From a virus: 36,472 bases of DNA. The notes beneath the pieces are model-generated. The model searched no databases and was not told the DNA's origin. It worked only from the letters and a program-made list of their open reading frames with translations. Numbering within the stretch: the stretch's first letter is position 1; the number at the start of each line of letters is the position of its first letter. Shown piece after piece: positions 18,147-26,422 of the stretch. Location of the stretch: positions 1 through 36,472 of IMG/VR virus record IMGVR_UViG_3300037827_000273. One strand, given 5' to 3'. The translations under genes were made by a program, and so were the position numbers.

Positions 18147-20409
18147 GTTGAAACTTCCCATCTTTATCAATAGTACCCTTCTGCCGTGTTCCGTCCTGTC
18201 CAACTAGTGTAATAGTCGTTCCTTGAATGGCTGCTGCTAACTGTCGAGCGGCCATTTGTTCACTCATTCCAAGAGGTTGGCCCCCCGCTAGATTAATAAG
18301 TGTTCTTGCTACCGTGGGATTTGTTGTAGCTCTTGCAAGAGCGGAAAATCCTAACTCAGCACTAGCTACCGCTGCCCCACTCTCCACACTTCTAGTAGAA
18401 AGTCCAATTAAGGCTGGAACTATTCCTAAACCAGCTCTGACTGCTGTAACTTTAGGTAACCAAGACCCATTAGGTTTAGCTTGAGTAAGCGCTATAGTTT
18501 TAAATAGCTGATTGATGTTGCTTTGTCCTTCACTATTGAAAAGAAGTTTATTTGAATTTACCATCTTAGGATCATTAAATGAATTCTGCACACTTTTGAT
18601 GTTAAGAACTGGATTTCCTTGGGCGTCTAATGATTCGCCACTTGACCAAGCTGATTGAAGACGGGCCGCCGCTAGATCTTTCTTAGTTGCTGTAGCTTTA
18701 CCAAGTGACAATTCTCCAGTAGGGCCTGTTGTGCCCTTACCAGCTTTAAAGTTAATCTCCCCAGCGGTTAAAGCACGTTGAAGCGCCTGAGAATCTGCTA
18801 AAGTAGCCTCGACTTGTGGGAGTGGGCTATTTGCATTATCTACAATATTTCTAAGAGTAGGAACTGTAGCGCCTTCAGGAGAAAAGACTTGATTTCTTTC
18901 TTCAACTGTAGCTTTAGCTGCCTTCCACCCTTTCATGGCGTCTTTTCCTGGGGTGTCCCAAGCAGGGATTCCAGCTTCTATGTCATTGTTCATAGAGTGG
19001 AAAAGAGCTTTATTAAGACGTTGAGTAGGTGTTAGATTTACATCGGTTTGAGAAAAAGAAGTGTTATTACCAAAATCCTGCTTTCTATCCCAGGCTTCTC
19101 CAAAACTTATTGGATCTGATCTAAGAAGTTTACCTGTTTGAGGGTCAAACTGTGCATTAGTGGCACTAAGTAACTGTTGAGCTGTTCGGTAACCCGCTGC
19201 CTCATCATTTGTAGGTGGGAGAGTTGATTGATCTATCCCTTTTACATATTTATTTGCTGTTTCAAGTGTCTCAGTTAGTGGAATAGGGCCTTTAACAGTT
19301 GTACCTACACCAGCTGGAATAGGAAGACCAAGTCCTTGATAAGTAGCTTGAATCTGGGGAGAAACTATTTGTTGAGGAGCGCCCTCCGCTATAACCCTAG
19401 CACTTTGAGCTTGAGCATTAGATTTATCTAAATAGGCGTCCCACGCATTTCCAAGATCCGTCTGAACTGTTCTACTTAACATCTCTGGATCAGTTACAGT
19501 TGAAACTGCACGACCTGAAAGTTGAGAAGCCTTCTCAGCTACCATTTGCTTTCCTATAGTCGCGCTATTTTGAATGTTAGCTTCTTTAGTCCCAGGAGTA
19601 AAAAGATCCTCAAGTACCCCAGGAACACGCCCATTAAGAGAAAGTGCTCGAAGAGTACGCCCCAGTGGAGTTGCGCCTACTTCAGGACTAGAAAGAGCTT
19701 GAGAAACTGTTGGTTGGAGTCTCTTGAGTTGTTCAAGGGTAGGTGAAACTACTTTGTTCCCAAATGTTCTTAAACCTGCACCTATTATACGGCCCCCAAC
19801 TTCCGTTCCAGCTAGTTGAGAAGCAGCATCTCCAGCATCTTCAGAAAAACTTGGGGGTGGCCCACCTTGAAGATAATTTTGTAGATGATTTAAAAGTGCA
19901 TCAACACCAAAGTAAGTTCCAGCCCCTACTGCCGCCCCAACCCCAGCTTTTGCCCAAGGAGGGCCAGGAGTTGCGGAAGCTGCTGCATTAGCATTTGCAA
20001 TTGCTGGAGCAAAGGAAGCTAAAGGTTTTCCAACTCCTGTAAGTCTTGCGACTATACCACTTGGAGAATCTCCACTTGGGGCTGGGTAGCCTAAAGGTGC
20101 AGCAGTTTGGGGAATTCCAGGACCATTAGAGGGACCTTGCGGAGCTTTTGGAACTGGCATTCCTGGATGCCAACCACTACCATCATTAGCTACATAACCA
20201 GTTTGTGGGGAAAAAGTCAGTGGAACTTGCACTTGAGCCTGTGCTCTAGTTTTAAATTGTTGAAAATCTGAATCTGAAAGCTGACCAAAAGTTGGATCAA
20301 CTCTAGATAGAGTAGCCCTCTGTGTAGAAAGATCTAACTTCTGAAAGTCAGGATCTGCTAAGAGTGAGTTTATGTCTCCTGGCATCTTATTGAGTACTCC
20401 CAAATCCAT
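18130..20409 (-). CDS. Putative internal virion (ejection) protein, 759 aa
   Basis: The last gene of the structural cluster. It is long, rich in alanine, glutamine, threonine and proline, with hydrophobic glycine/alanine segments (AKAGVGAAVGAGTYFGVDAL near 153-172; GLGIVPALIGL and AAVASAELGFSALA toward the C-terminus) between helical stretches. This composition, the position after the spike and the paired partner genes match podovirus internal proteins ejected into the host envelope with the DNA. No enzymatic motif is visible. ATG 20409 lies within the end of the upstream gene (23-base overlap), with a second in-frame ATG eight codons on. The gene name is uncertain because such proteins diverge quickly. 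Confidence 0.5.
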   Translation of the reverse strand: MDLGVLNKMPGDINSLLADPDFQKLDLSTQRATLSRVDPTFGQLSDSDFQQFKTRAQAQVQVPLTFSPQTGYVANDGSGWHPGMPVPKAPQGPSNGPGIPQTAAPLGYPAPSGDSPSGIVARLTGVGKPLASFAPAIANANAAASATPGPPWAKAGVGAAVGAGTYFGVDALLNHLQNYLQGGPPPSFSEDAGDAASQLAGTEVGGRIIGAGLRTFGNKVVSPTLEQLKRLQPTVSQALSSPEVGATPLGRTLRALSLNGRVPGVLEDLFTPGTKEANIQNSATIGKQMVAEKASQLSGRAVSTVTDPEMLSRTVQTDLGNAWDAYLDKSNAQAQSARVIAEGAPQQIVSPQIQATYQGLGLPIPAGVGTTVKGPIPLTETLETANKYVKGIDQSTLPPTNDEAAGYRTAQQLLSATNAQFDPQTGKLLRSDPISFGEAWDRKQDFGNNTSFSQTDVNLTPTQRLNKALFHSMNNDIEAGIPAWDTPGKDAMKGWKAAKATVEERNQVFSPEGATVPTLRNIVDNANSPLPQVEATLADSQALQRALTAGEINFKAGKGTTGPTGELSLGKATATKKDLAAARLQSAWSSGESLDAQGNPVLNIKSVQNSFNDPKMVNSNKLLFNSEGQSNINQLFKTIALTQAKPNGSWLPKVTAVRAGLGIVPALIGLSTRSVESGAAVASAELGFSALARATTNPTVARTLINLAGGQPLGMSEQMAARQLAAAIQGTTITLVGQDGTRQKGTIDKDGKFQPTEAQ

Positions 20410-21766
20410 GTTTCTGAAGAAGTTGATCTACCAAGGGATTTGGCTGGGCTGTTGCTCCTGGAGGAACTTGTGGTACTGATACAGGCTGCGGACCCCCCGG
20501 CTCCTGTATATTTGCCTTACTGTGTGGATACTTATCAAGTCCAACTTGCGCCCTAAGTGCAGCTTGTTGTCCGGGACTCATTCCACTAGTTTCCCCATTA
20601 AAAACTTCATTAAGTGTATCTACATAGTTTCCCCTATTAAGCTTATTTCCGGCATTCACACCAGGACCTAAGTTACTACTCATCCCGTAGGCGTTCTGCA
20701 TAGCTTGGATTCGTGGCTGAGAAAGTCTATTTGTTGCTCCCCCAAGCATGGAATTTGTAGCCTGAATCAAGTTTTCTTGAATCGCTGGTTTTTCTTTAGA
20801 TGCAAAAACGTAGGGATCAGAACCAGGTACCATTGTAGCTTGTGTATAGTTTTGATCTAAATTATTTGTAAATGCGTCCATTCGTGGGATAACACCTATC
20901 GCTGAACCAAGACCTTGGAAGAATGACTTTTGTTTATCTGAAATTGGAATTACTCCAGCAGCAGAAGCTACTTCCTGTACAATTGCTTGCTGACTCTTAG
21001 GAAGTTTACTTATATCTTCCCTACTGACAGTTCCATTTGCTACACCTTTTGTGTAAGGGGTCGGATCAAAGTCTCCCTGATCTGGTTTAATCTTTAAGTT
21101 AGCAATTGCAAGTCGGTTTTCATTTTCTAATTTAGATCTAAGTGCTTCTGCATCTTCTCTTTGTTTTCCAACAGCGAGTGCCCTATCATTGTTAGCTTTA
21201 TCAATCGCAGTTTGTCTAGCTTCATCAGCCGCCTTAGTTGCAAGTTGTCGTTGTTCCATTGCAGCTTGGGTTGCTGTACTTTCAGCATTCTTTCTATCTA
21301 TTTCTGGTTGCTGTTGAACTTGTGCCCGCTGCGCCTGCATTGCATCCCACTGAGAAGCTGGATAGAAAGGAACTTGGACATCTGGATTAGTTCCATCTCC
21401 AGTTCCTGGAATAGTCTGCATTGCTGGAACTCCGACTGAGCCTGGAGGCGGTTGAAACACCTGCCCACCTGGAATTGGTTGACCACTCTGTTGAGAACCT
21501 GTAGCTATCTGCTGTTGATCTTTAAGCTGTTGGAGCTTTTGAAACGCGGCGGCAGCCTTTGAAGTTGCATCAAGTCTCTGATTCTCTATCCCATGTTGCT
21601 TAACAAGTTCAGCAAGTGTATCAGCCCGACTCTTAGCCTCACTTTCTTGATAGTCTTGTTGCTGTTTAGCTCGAACAGCTTCTTGGGCCGCTCGCATGTT
21701 TTCGGCACGACGAGCCTGAGCTATTTTAAGTCCTTCTAAGATTCCATCTACTTGTGCTTGGGCCAT
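20387..21766 (-). CDS. Putative internal virion protein with coiled coil, 459 aa
   Basis: Residues 1-80 and about 150-225 are strongly helical and alanine/glutamine-rich (ARRAENMRAAQEAVRAKQQQ; NAESTATQAAMEQRQLATKA), probably coiled coils, separated by a proline-rich linker (GGQVFQPPPGSVGVP). The C-terminal half is mixed and ends in a proline-rich tail. There are no cysteines. Composition and neighbours suggest a structural or ejection protein. It starts at ATG 21766, 13 bases after the preceding gene. Confidence 0.5.
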   Translation of the reverse strand: MAQAQVDGILEGLKIAQARRAENMRAAQEAVRAKQQQDYQESEAKSRADTLAELVKQHGIENQRLDATSKAAAAFQKLQQLKDQQQIATGSQQSGQPIPGGQVFQPPPGSVGVPAMQTIPGTGDGTNPDVQVPFYPASQWDAMQAQRAQVQQQPEIDRKNAESTATQAAMEQRQLATKAADEARQTAIDKANNDRALAVGKQREDAEALRSKLENENRLAIANLKIKPDQGDFDPTPYTKGVANGTVSREDISKLPKSQQAIVQEVASAAGVIPISDKQKSFFQGLGSAIGVIPRMDAFTNNLDQNYTQATMVPGSDPYVFASKEKPAIQENLIQATNSMLGGATNRLSQPRIQAMQNAYGMSSNLGPGVNAGNKLNRGNYVDTLNEVFNGETSGMSPGQQAALRAQVGLDKYPHSKANIQEPGGPQPVSVPQVPPGATAQPNPLVDQLLQKHGFGSTQ

Positions 21767-21779
21767 TGGAATCTACTCC

Positions 21780-22571
21780 TTAACCAAAAAGACTAGCTAA
21801 TACAGAACCTAATCCACCAAAAAGACCACTAAGACCGCCCCCAGTCTCTTGATTTTGTTGTGTAGTTGAAGTTGAGTTAACATTTGTATTCTGACTACCA
21901 CTCTCACTTGTATTCCCAGTCTGAGAGGTTGTTCCGGTTTGAGAAGTTTGCCCCGTAGTTGTACCAGTTGTTGTTCCACCAGTGGCTTGAGTTTTTGGAG
22001 CACCAGCTAAGTAAGAAGTTCCGGCCCCCAGGTTCTGTAAGGTCAGCTGTTGTTGAAGAAGTGGGAGACTTTCATCTAAACTTGTTATCTGTCCAGTTCG
22101 CTGTGCTGTAGTTTGGGCCGCCACAGCTCCTGAAACTGGGGAGGTTGAAAGACCTTTAGCGGCAAGTTCTGCCTGCTGTGCCTGTCCTGTGGCATTCGAG
22201 TTTTGATTTATCTGTGCAATTTGCTGACTCTGGTAGGGGGCAAGGTTTGTAGGTTGAGCTATAGCTCCGTAAGCTCCAGCTAAATTAGTTGAGAGATTAG
22301 TTGCCCCCGATGTTGCGTAACCACCTGTTGAAGTTCCAGTAGTTGTACCTGCTTGTTGTTGAGCTTGGGTTCCCTGTATTTGGCTTAGGGTAGAAAGAAG
22401 ACTTTGAATCTGTTGATCTGTAAGAGTTCCTGTAGTTGAGGAACCTGTAGTTGTAGAGTTAGTTGTAGTTGGGGTTGGAAAAAGGCCGGCTAAACCCCCG
22501 AGACCAACTAGACCTGCTTGCCCAGCATCTGAATTAAAAAATGATGAAAGTCCGCTTGGTGCTGTTGACAC
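21780..22571 (-). CDS. Low-complexity T/Q/G/S-rich virion protein, 263 aa
   Basis: The protein has a glycine-rich hydrophobic N-terminus (AGLVGLGGLAGLFPTP) and a mirror-like glycine-rich C-terminus (GGGLSGLFGGLGSVLASLFG). Between them lie long T/Q/G/S tracts (TTTGTTTGQTSQTGTTSQTG) and one alanine/glutamine helix region. The hydrophobic ends suggest membrane insertion, as in small ejection proteins. The start is GTG 22571 with AGGGGA close upstream. No family recognised; the call rests on composition and position beside the other internal-protein candidates. Confidence 0.45.
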   Translation of the reverse strand: MSTAPSGLSSFFNSDAGQAGLVGLGGLAGLFPTPTTTNSTTTGSSTTGTLTDQQIQSLLSTLSQIQGTQAQQQAGTTTGTSTGGYATSGATNLSTNLAGAYGAIAQPTNLAPYQSQQIAQINQNSNATGQAQQAELAAKGLSTSPVSGAVAAQTTAQRTGQITSLDESLPLLQQQLTLQNLGAGTSYLAGAPKTQATGGTTTGTTTGQTSQTGTTSQTGNTSESGSQNTNVNSTSTTQQNQETGGGLSGLFGGLGSVLASLFG

Positions 22572-22581
22572 TTTTTATCCC

Positions 22582-24309
22582 CTACCGTCGAATGTAGTAA
22601 CCAGTTGCCCGACTTGTGGTTGTCACAGATTGTGTAGTGCCATCCCCATTAAGTATAGTTGTAGCTGTACCGTCACAAGGGTGCCAAACTCCACCAGTTA
22701 AAATTCCAGGAGTTTCAGTAAGAACTTCCTGCCCGCTCGAATCTCCAGGTACACCAAAAACCCATTGAGTTCCTATCCAAAGCAGTAAATGTTGATAATC
22801 TGTTACCCAATAGTAAAGTCCATAGTCGTTGACCGCTGGAGTTGGAAGACTAGCCAGAGTTCCCTGCATCCAGTCTGAAAGTCCAATATTATTAATTGAA
22901 CGATAGGGAACTCCACCAGCTAGGAGTGAGCTATGAACAGTGGGACCAAAGTTGTTACCCTCTATAACTATACCTGTACAAGTTGCAAGTTGAATACCGT
23001 AAAGAGCTACAGGTGTAAAGTCATCGTCCCCTAAATAGTTACCCTTTATGACACAGCCATCTGTGTTAAAGACATCAAGTTCATCTCCCGCCGGGGTCTG
23101 AACATTGTTGTAGTGAAGTTGGTTTCCCTCTATTAGAACTTGAAGGGCACGTCCAAATCCGTTACCACTTTGGTCATCAATGATAATAACCCCAGTTCCT
23201 TTATTGTTTCTAACTGCATTACCAAGAATCGAGCATCTATCTGCCGCGTCGAGATAGATCCCCGTTGCATTAGTGAGAACGTTGTTATTTGCAAAGATGT
23301 TGGAAGTGCAACGTGTCCCATAGATTCCACTAGCCCCATTGTAGTTACAGTGATTTCCAATTATAACATGATCGCCAACATGACCAAAAGTACTTACTAC
23401 TGTTATACCGGGACCTGTTTTAGTAGAAGCAAAAATAGCTGTAAAGGTTGTACTTGTAATTGCACTAACTACCACATACTCAAGGTTACTTGTATCGGAG
23501 TTAGCTACAACTTGTGTAGAACCAACCTTGATGTTAGTCATAGCGGCAGGTGTAACAGTCTGCTGACCAGTTGCAACGTTAGCTGAAATTGTAGTTGAAA
23601 CAGTTAAACAAGTTGGAAGTAGATAGATACCATTTCGTCCATTAGAAAAAATCCTGTTATTTATAATGTTAATTTCATCAGCCTGAAAACATCCATTGGC
23701 ATTAGTTAGACGAATACCATCCCCTGAACCACCATAGATAAGGCAGTCTTGGACTGTTGTGTAAGCTGAATTAGTGAGAGCTAGGCAAGCACCAAAGTTA
23801 GGGGATTGATTGGCTGCATTTCCTAGAAGTGTCACACCGAAGATGTGCCCATACATCCCATTTCCAGGATAAGTCCCACTTGTGAAAGCTGAGCCATCAA
23901 AACTAAGAAGGTCAGTTTGAGTGGAAGCTTTAAGCATTAGCCCGCCGCCGCCAAAGACCCAGTAGTCGTTGGAAGTTATGGAGACTTGGGTTGTTACAAA
24001 AGTATAACCTGGAGGAAGCCAGAGGTAGCCAAGAGCGGCGGCAGTGACCACAGCAGCAGAGTCGTCAGTTACACCATCTCCAATTCCTCCAAAGTCTAGA
24101 GGAGATTTAAGACCATGAGTTGAAGGTGTGGTAGTTGTCTTATTAAGAAAACTTAATCTAGAGGGGGTCGTGGCAGCCTGAAGTTGTTTTAGTGTAACTA
24201 AATCCTGTGGATCAGTTGCATCTCCAGCATTCTTTGTTTGCCGCCCGTGGAGATTGGCAGTCTGAACAGCCAGGATGTTGACCCGTGCGTTTTGGAGATT
24301 CTGGTTCAC
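22582..24309 (-). CDS. Tailspike with right-handed beta-helix (pectate-lyase-like)
   Basis: A 575-aa spike. The N-terminus (about 1-50; NAGDATDPQDLVTLKQLQ) resembles the virion-anchoring start of phage tail fibres. At 72-88 is DFGGIGDGVTDDSAAVV, the signature of the pectate-lyase-3-type beta-helix. Repeated N/G/I rungs follow (IINNRIFSNGRNGIYL, SGIYGTRCTSNIFANNNVLT, CVIKGNYLGDDD). A beta domain of about 80 residues (232-312) interrupts the helix. The C-terminus ends ATGYYIRR. The likely role is binding and possibly cleaving a surface polysaccharide. Catalytic residues cannot be assigned by eye. The GTG start is coupled as GTGA to the upstream tail gene, with GGAGG in front. Confidence 0.75.
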   Translation of the reverse strand: MNQNLQNARVNILAVQTANLHGRQTKNAGDATDPQDLVTLKQLQAATTPSRLSFLNKTTTTPSTHGLKSPLDFGGIGDGVTDDSAAVVTAAALGYLWLPPGYTFVTTQVSITSNDYWVFGGGGLMLKASTQTDLLSFDGSAFTSGTYPGNGMYGHIFGVTLLGNAANQSPNFGACLALTNSAYTTVQDCLIYGGSGDGIRLTNANGCFQADEINIINNRIFSNGRNGIYLLPTCLTVSTTISANVATGQQTVTPAAMTNIKVGSTQVVANSDTSNLEYVVVSAITSTTFTAIFASTKTGPGITVVSTFGHVGDHVIIGNHCNYNGASGIYGTRCTSNIFANNNVLTNATGIYLDAADRCSILGNAVRNNKGTGVIIIDDQSGNGFGRALQVLIEGNQLHYNNVQTPAGDELDVFNTDGCVIKGNYLGDDDFTPVALYGIQLATCTGIVIEGNNFGPTVHSSLLAGGVPYRSINNIGLSDWMQGTLASLPTPAVNDYGLYYWVTDYQHLLLWIGTQWVFGVPGDSSGQEVLTETPGILTGGVWHPCDGTATTILNGDGTTQSVTTTSRATGYYIRR

Positions 24310-25277
24310 TGAGCCTCCTCAGGAGCTGGTAAAGTGACCCACTCACTATCAGAGTCGCGCCCACTCTTCATAACTAGAAGCCTAACATAAAAACGGTAGA
24401 AACTAAAAGTTGAACTTGCAGTTGGCCCCAGCTCAATCCTAACTATCTGGCCGCCTGCCACTTGTCCAAGTCCAATTTCATAAGTTTGTTCAATTCCATT
24501 CACAACTTGAAAACTGCTAGGTATAACCTGATTATCGTTAAATCTAACTATATAAGGTAGTGACAGAAGAGCATTTTCAGAACTTGCTGTATCAAGAGCT
24601 AGAAGTCTAACTTCTAACTTCTTTACACGACCGTAACGAAAGAGTTCTTCAGGCCCAACTTGATCGTATTGGCGAGCAATTGGAAGTACTTGAACTATAT
24701 CTGGTTTACCAATTTCATAAACCTCAAATGGACCGCCAGCTAAAGTCCCACCAAAGTCTACACCGAAAGCGTCGGTTTTAAAGAAATAGAAGAAAGTTTG
24801 CTTCGACCCGTTAAAAGTAACAGAGGTTTGAGAAATACCGTCTACTATTGGTGTAAAGACAACAGAGTTTCCAAGTGTATCAAGAACAAAAGGCTGAACC
24901 CTAACTCGTTTCTTACAAGGAGTACCAAGGTTAGAGGGGAGGATTAGTCGGTAGTCAACTAAATCTGGAAGAACCTCTATGTCGTCAGACTGAGGATCGA
25001 GAATAGACCAAAGTTCAAAAGGGCTACCACTAGAGAAAGTGCCTGAAAAATCTACCCCTATTTGGTCTGTTGTGAAGTAGTACTCTGATGTTTCTTTACC
25101 GGTATATTGATATGAATTAGTCGGGAGTGGAGTTCCATCCATAATAGGTGTAAAGGTAACAGCACCACCCCGCGGGTCTAGAACAAACCTCCACTTCCGA
25201 AGGTGCTTCCTAGAGGTAGTCCCAAAATTTGTTACTGGGACTGTATAGAATTTAAGAGGTTTTGGAAAGGTTTCCAC
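24306..25277 (-). CDS. Tail protein with two copies of the six-copy repeat, 323 aa
   Basis: Residues 1-101 and 102-196 are two more copies of the repeat that ends the preceding 1182-aa protein (pattern FGTxxRKxxRK, then GxxVxFTPxxDG, then VDFxGT and FExYxI). The remaining ~125 residues are a different beta domain (KLEVRLLALDTASSENALL, FSFYRFYVRLLVMKSGRDSD). The start is GTG 25277 in a TAGTG junction sharing one base with the upstream stop, in the -1 frame, so reinitiation is likely. Copy 1 here is closest to copy 2 of the upstream protein and even begins with the equivalent methionine (METFPKP versus MEKFPEP). It probably arose by partial duplication. It may act as a tail or fibre adaptor. 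Confidence 0.55.
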   Translation of the reverse strand: METFPKPLKFYTVPVTNFGTTSRKHLRKWRFVLDPRGGAVTFTPIMDGTPLPTNSYQYTGKETSEYYFTTDQIGVDFSGTFSSGSPFELWSILDPQSDDIEVLPDLVDYRLILPSNLGTPCKKRVRVQPFVLDTLGNSVVFTPIVDGISQTSVTFNGSKQTFFYFFKTDAFGVDFGGTLAGGPFEVYEIGKPDIVQVLPIARQYDQVGPEELFRYGRVKKLEVRLLALDTASSENALLSLPYIVRFNDNQVIPSSFQVVNGIEQTYEIGLGQVAGGQIVRIELGPTASSTFSFYRFYVRLLVMKSGRDSDSEWVTLPAPEEAQ

Positions 25278-26422
25278 TAGACTGGAGTTCCAATCTCATA
25301 AACTTCAAAGGGGCCCCCCGTCAGAGTGCCCCCAAAGTCTGTTCCAATTGTATCAACTGTAAAGTAGTGGAAGAAGGTTTGTTTACCGTTTGATCCAACA
25401 AAGGTAGTAGGAGTACCAGAATTGCCATCTATGATGGGGGTAAAGACCACATTGTTTCCAAGGGTGTCAAGTACGAATGGCCACTCTCCAAGGCGCTTGC
25501 GGCTGGCAGAACCAAGGTTTGAAGGTTTGATTAAGTAAAATTCGATTCGTTCAGGAAGAACATCTATCTCATCTTTAGTAGGGGGGATGATAGCATAGAC
25601 TTCAAAAGGTCCACTTCCAACTAAAGTGCCGCCCCAATCCACACCAACCTCATCAACTGTAAAGTAACGAATATAGGTAGATTTACCAGTACCTGTAAAG
25701 GTGGTTGTTGAAAGTGAAGATCCATCCACTATAGGAGTGAATACTACGTTATTTCCAAGCGGATCAATCATAAAACTAAATTTACGGACGTGTTTTCTAG
25801 CTGAAGTTCCGAAATTGTTAGGAAGAATTAGTTGATACTCAATAGCATCGGGTAGAACTTCCATGTCCTCAGGATCAGGTTTTAGGATATCCCAAAGTTC
25901 AAAGGCGGTTGAGCTAGAAAAGGTCCCTGAGAAGTCTACCCCCACTTGATCGGCAGTAAAGTAGGCTGCAACTGTTTCTTTACCAGTAAAGTTGTATGTA
26001 GTTGTAGATCCACTGGAGCCATCTATAATGGGAGTGAAAGTAACAGAGCCACCCCGCGGATCAAGTACAAAGCGCCACTTTCGGAAGTGCTTTCTGGCCA
26101 TTGTCCCAAAGTTTGTCACAGGGATTGTATAGAACTTAATTGGTTCTGGAAATTTTTCCATATACTGTTGTGGTTGAACCCCAAAGAATTCAAACGGCCC
26201 TCCGTAGATTAGAAATTCCCAATCTACTGCAATTTCATCTGTTAGAGACTGGTAGTCAAAACTCTGTTTACGATTTGAACTAACTAAAAGTGCCGGCTGA
26301 GGAGTTCCATCTAAGACAGGAATGAAAGAAGCACTTCCCCCAAGTGTATCTATCATGAATGGAATAGTTGGAATTCGTTTTCGTCCTGTAGTTCCGAAGT
26401 TCTCGGGAAGTAGATGAGTGTG
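24690..26422 (-). repeat. Six tandem protein repeats spanning two genes
   Basis: Copies of about 87-101 codons, by approximate start: 26422, 26161, 25858 and 25561 in the 1182-aa gene; 25277 and 24974 in the 323-aa gene. Core pattern: N-F/L-G-T/S-x-x-R-K, F-x-L/I-D-x-L/R-G, V-x-FTP-I-x-DG, YF-x-x-D, G-x-D-F/W-G-GT, FE-x-Y-x-I. The first copy is the most divergent; copies 2 and 5 are the closest pair. Confidence 0.85.

Noticed and set aside
25250-25300. Programmed -1 frameshift joining the two repeat-bearing tail genes
   Set aside because: No slippery heptamer precedes the TAG; the TAGTG overlap fits termination-reinitiation better.
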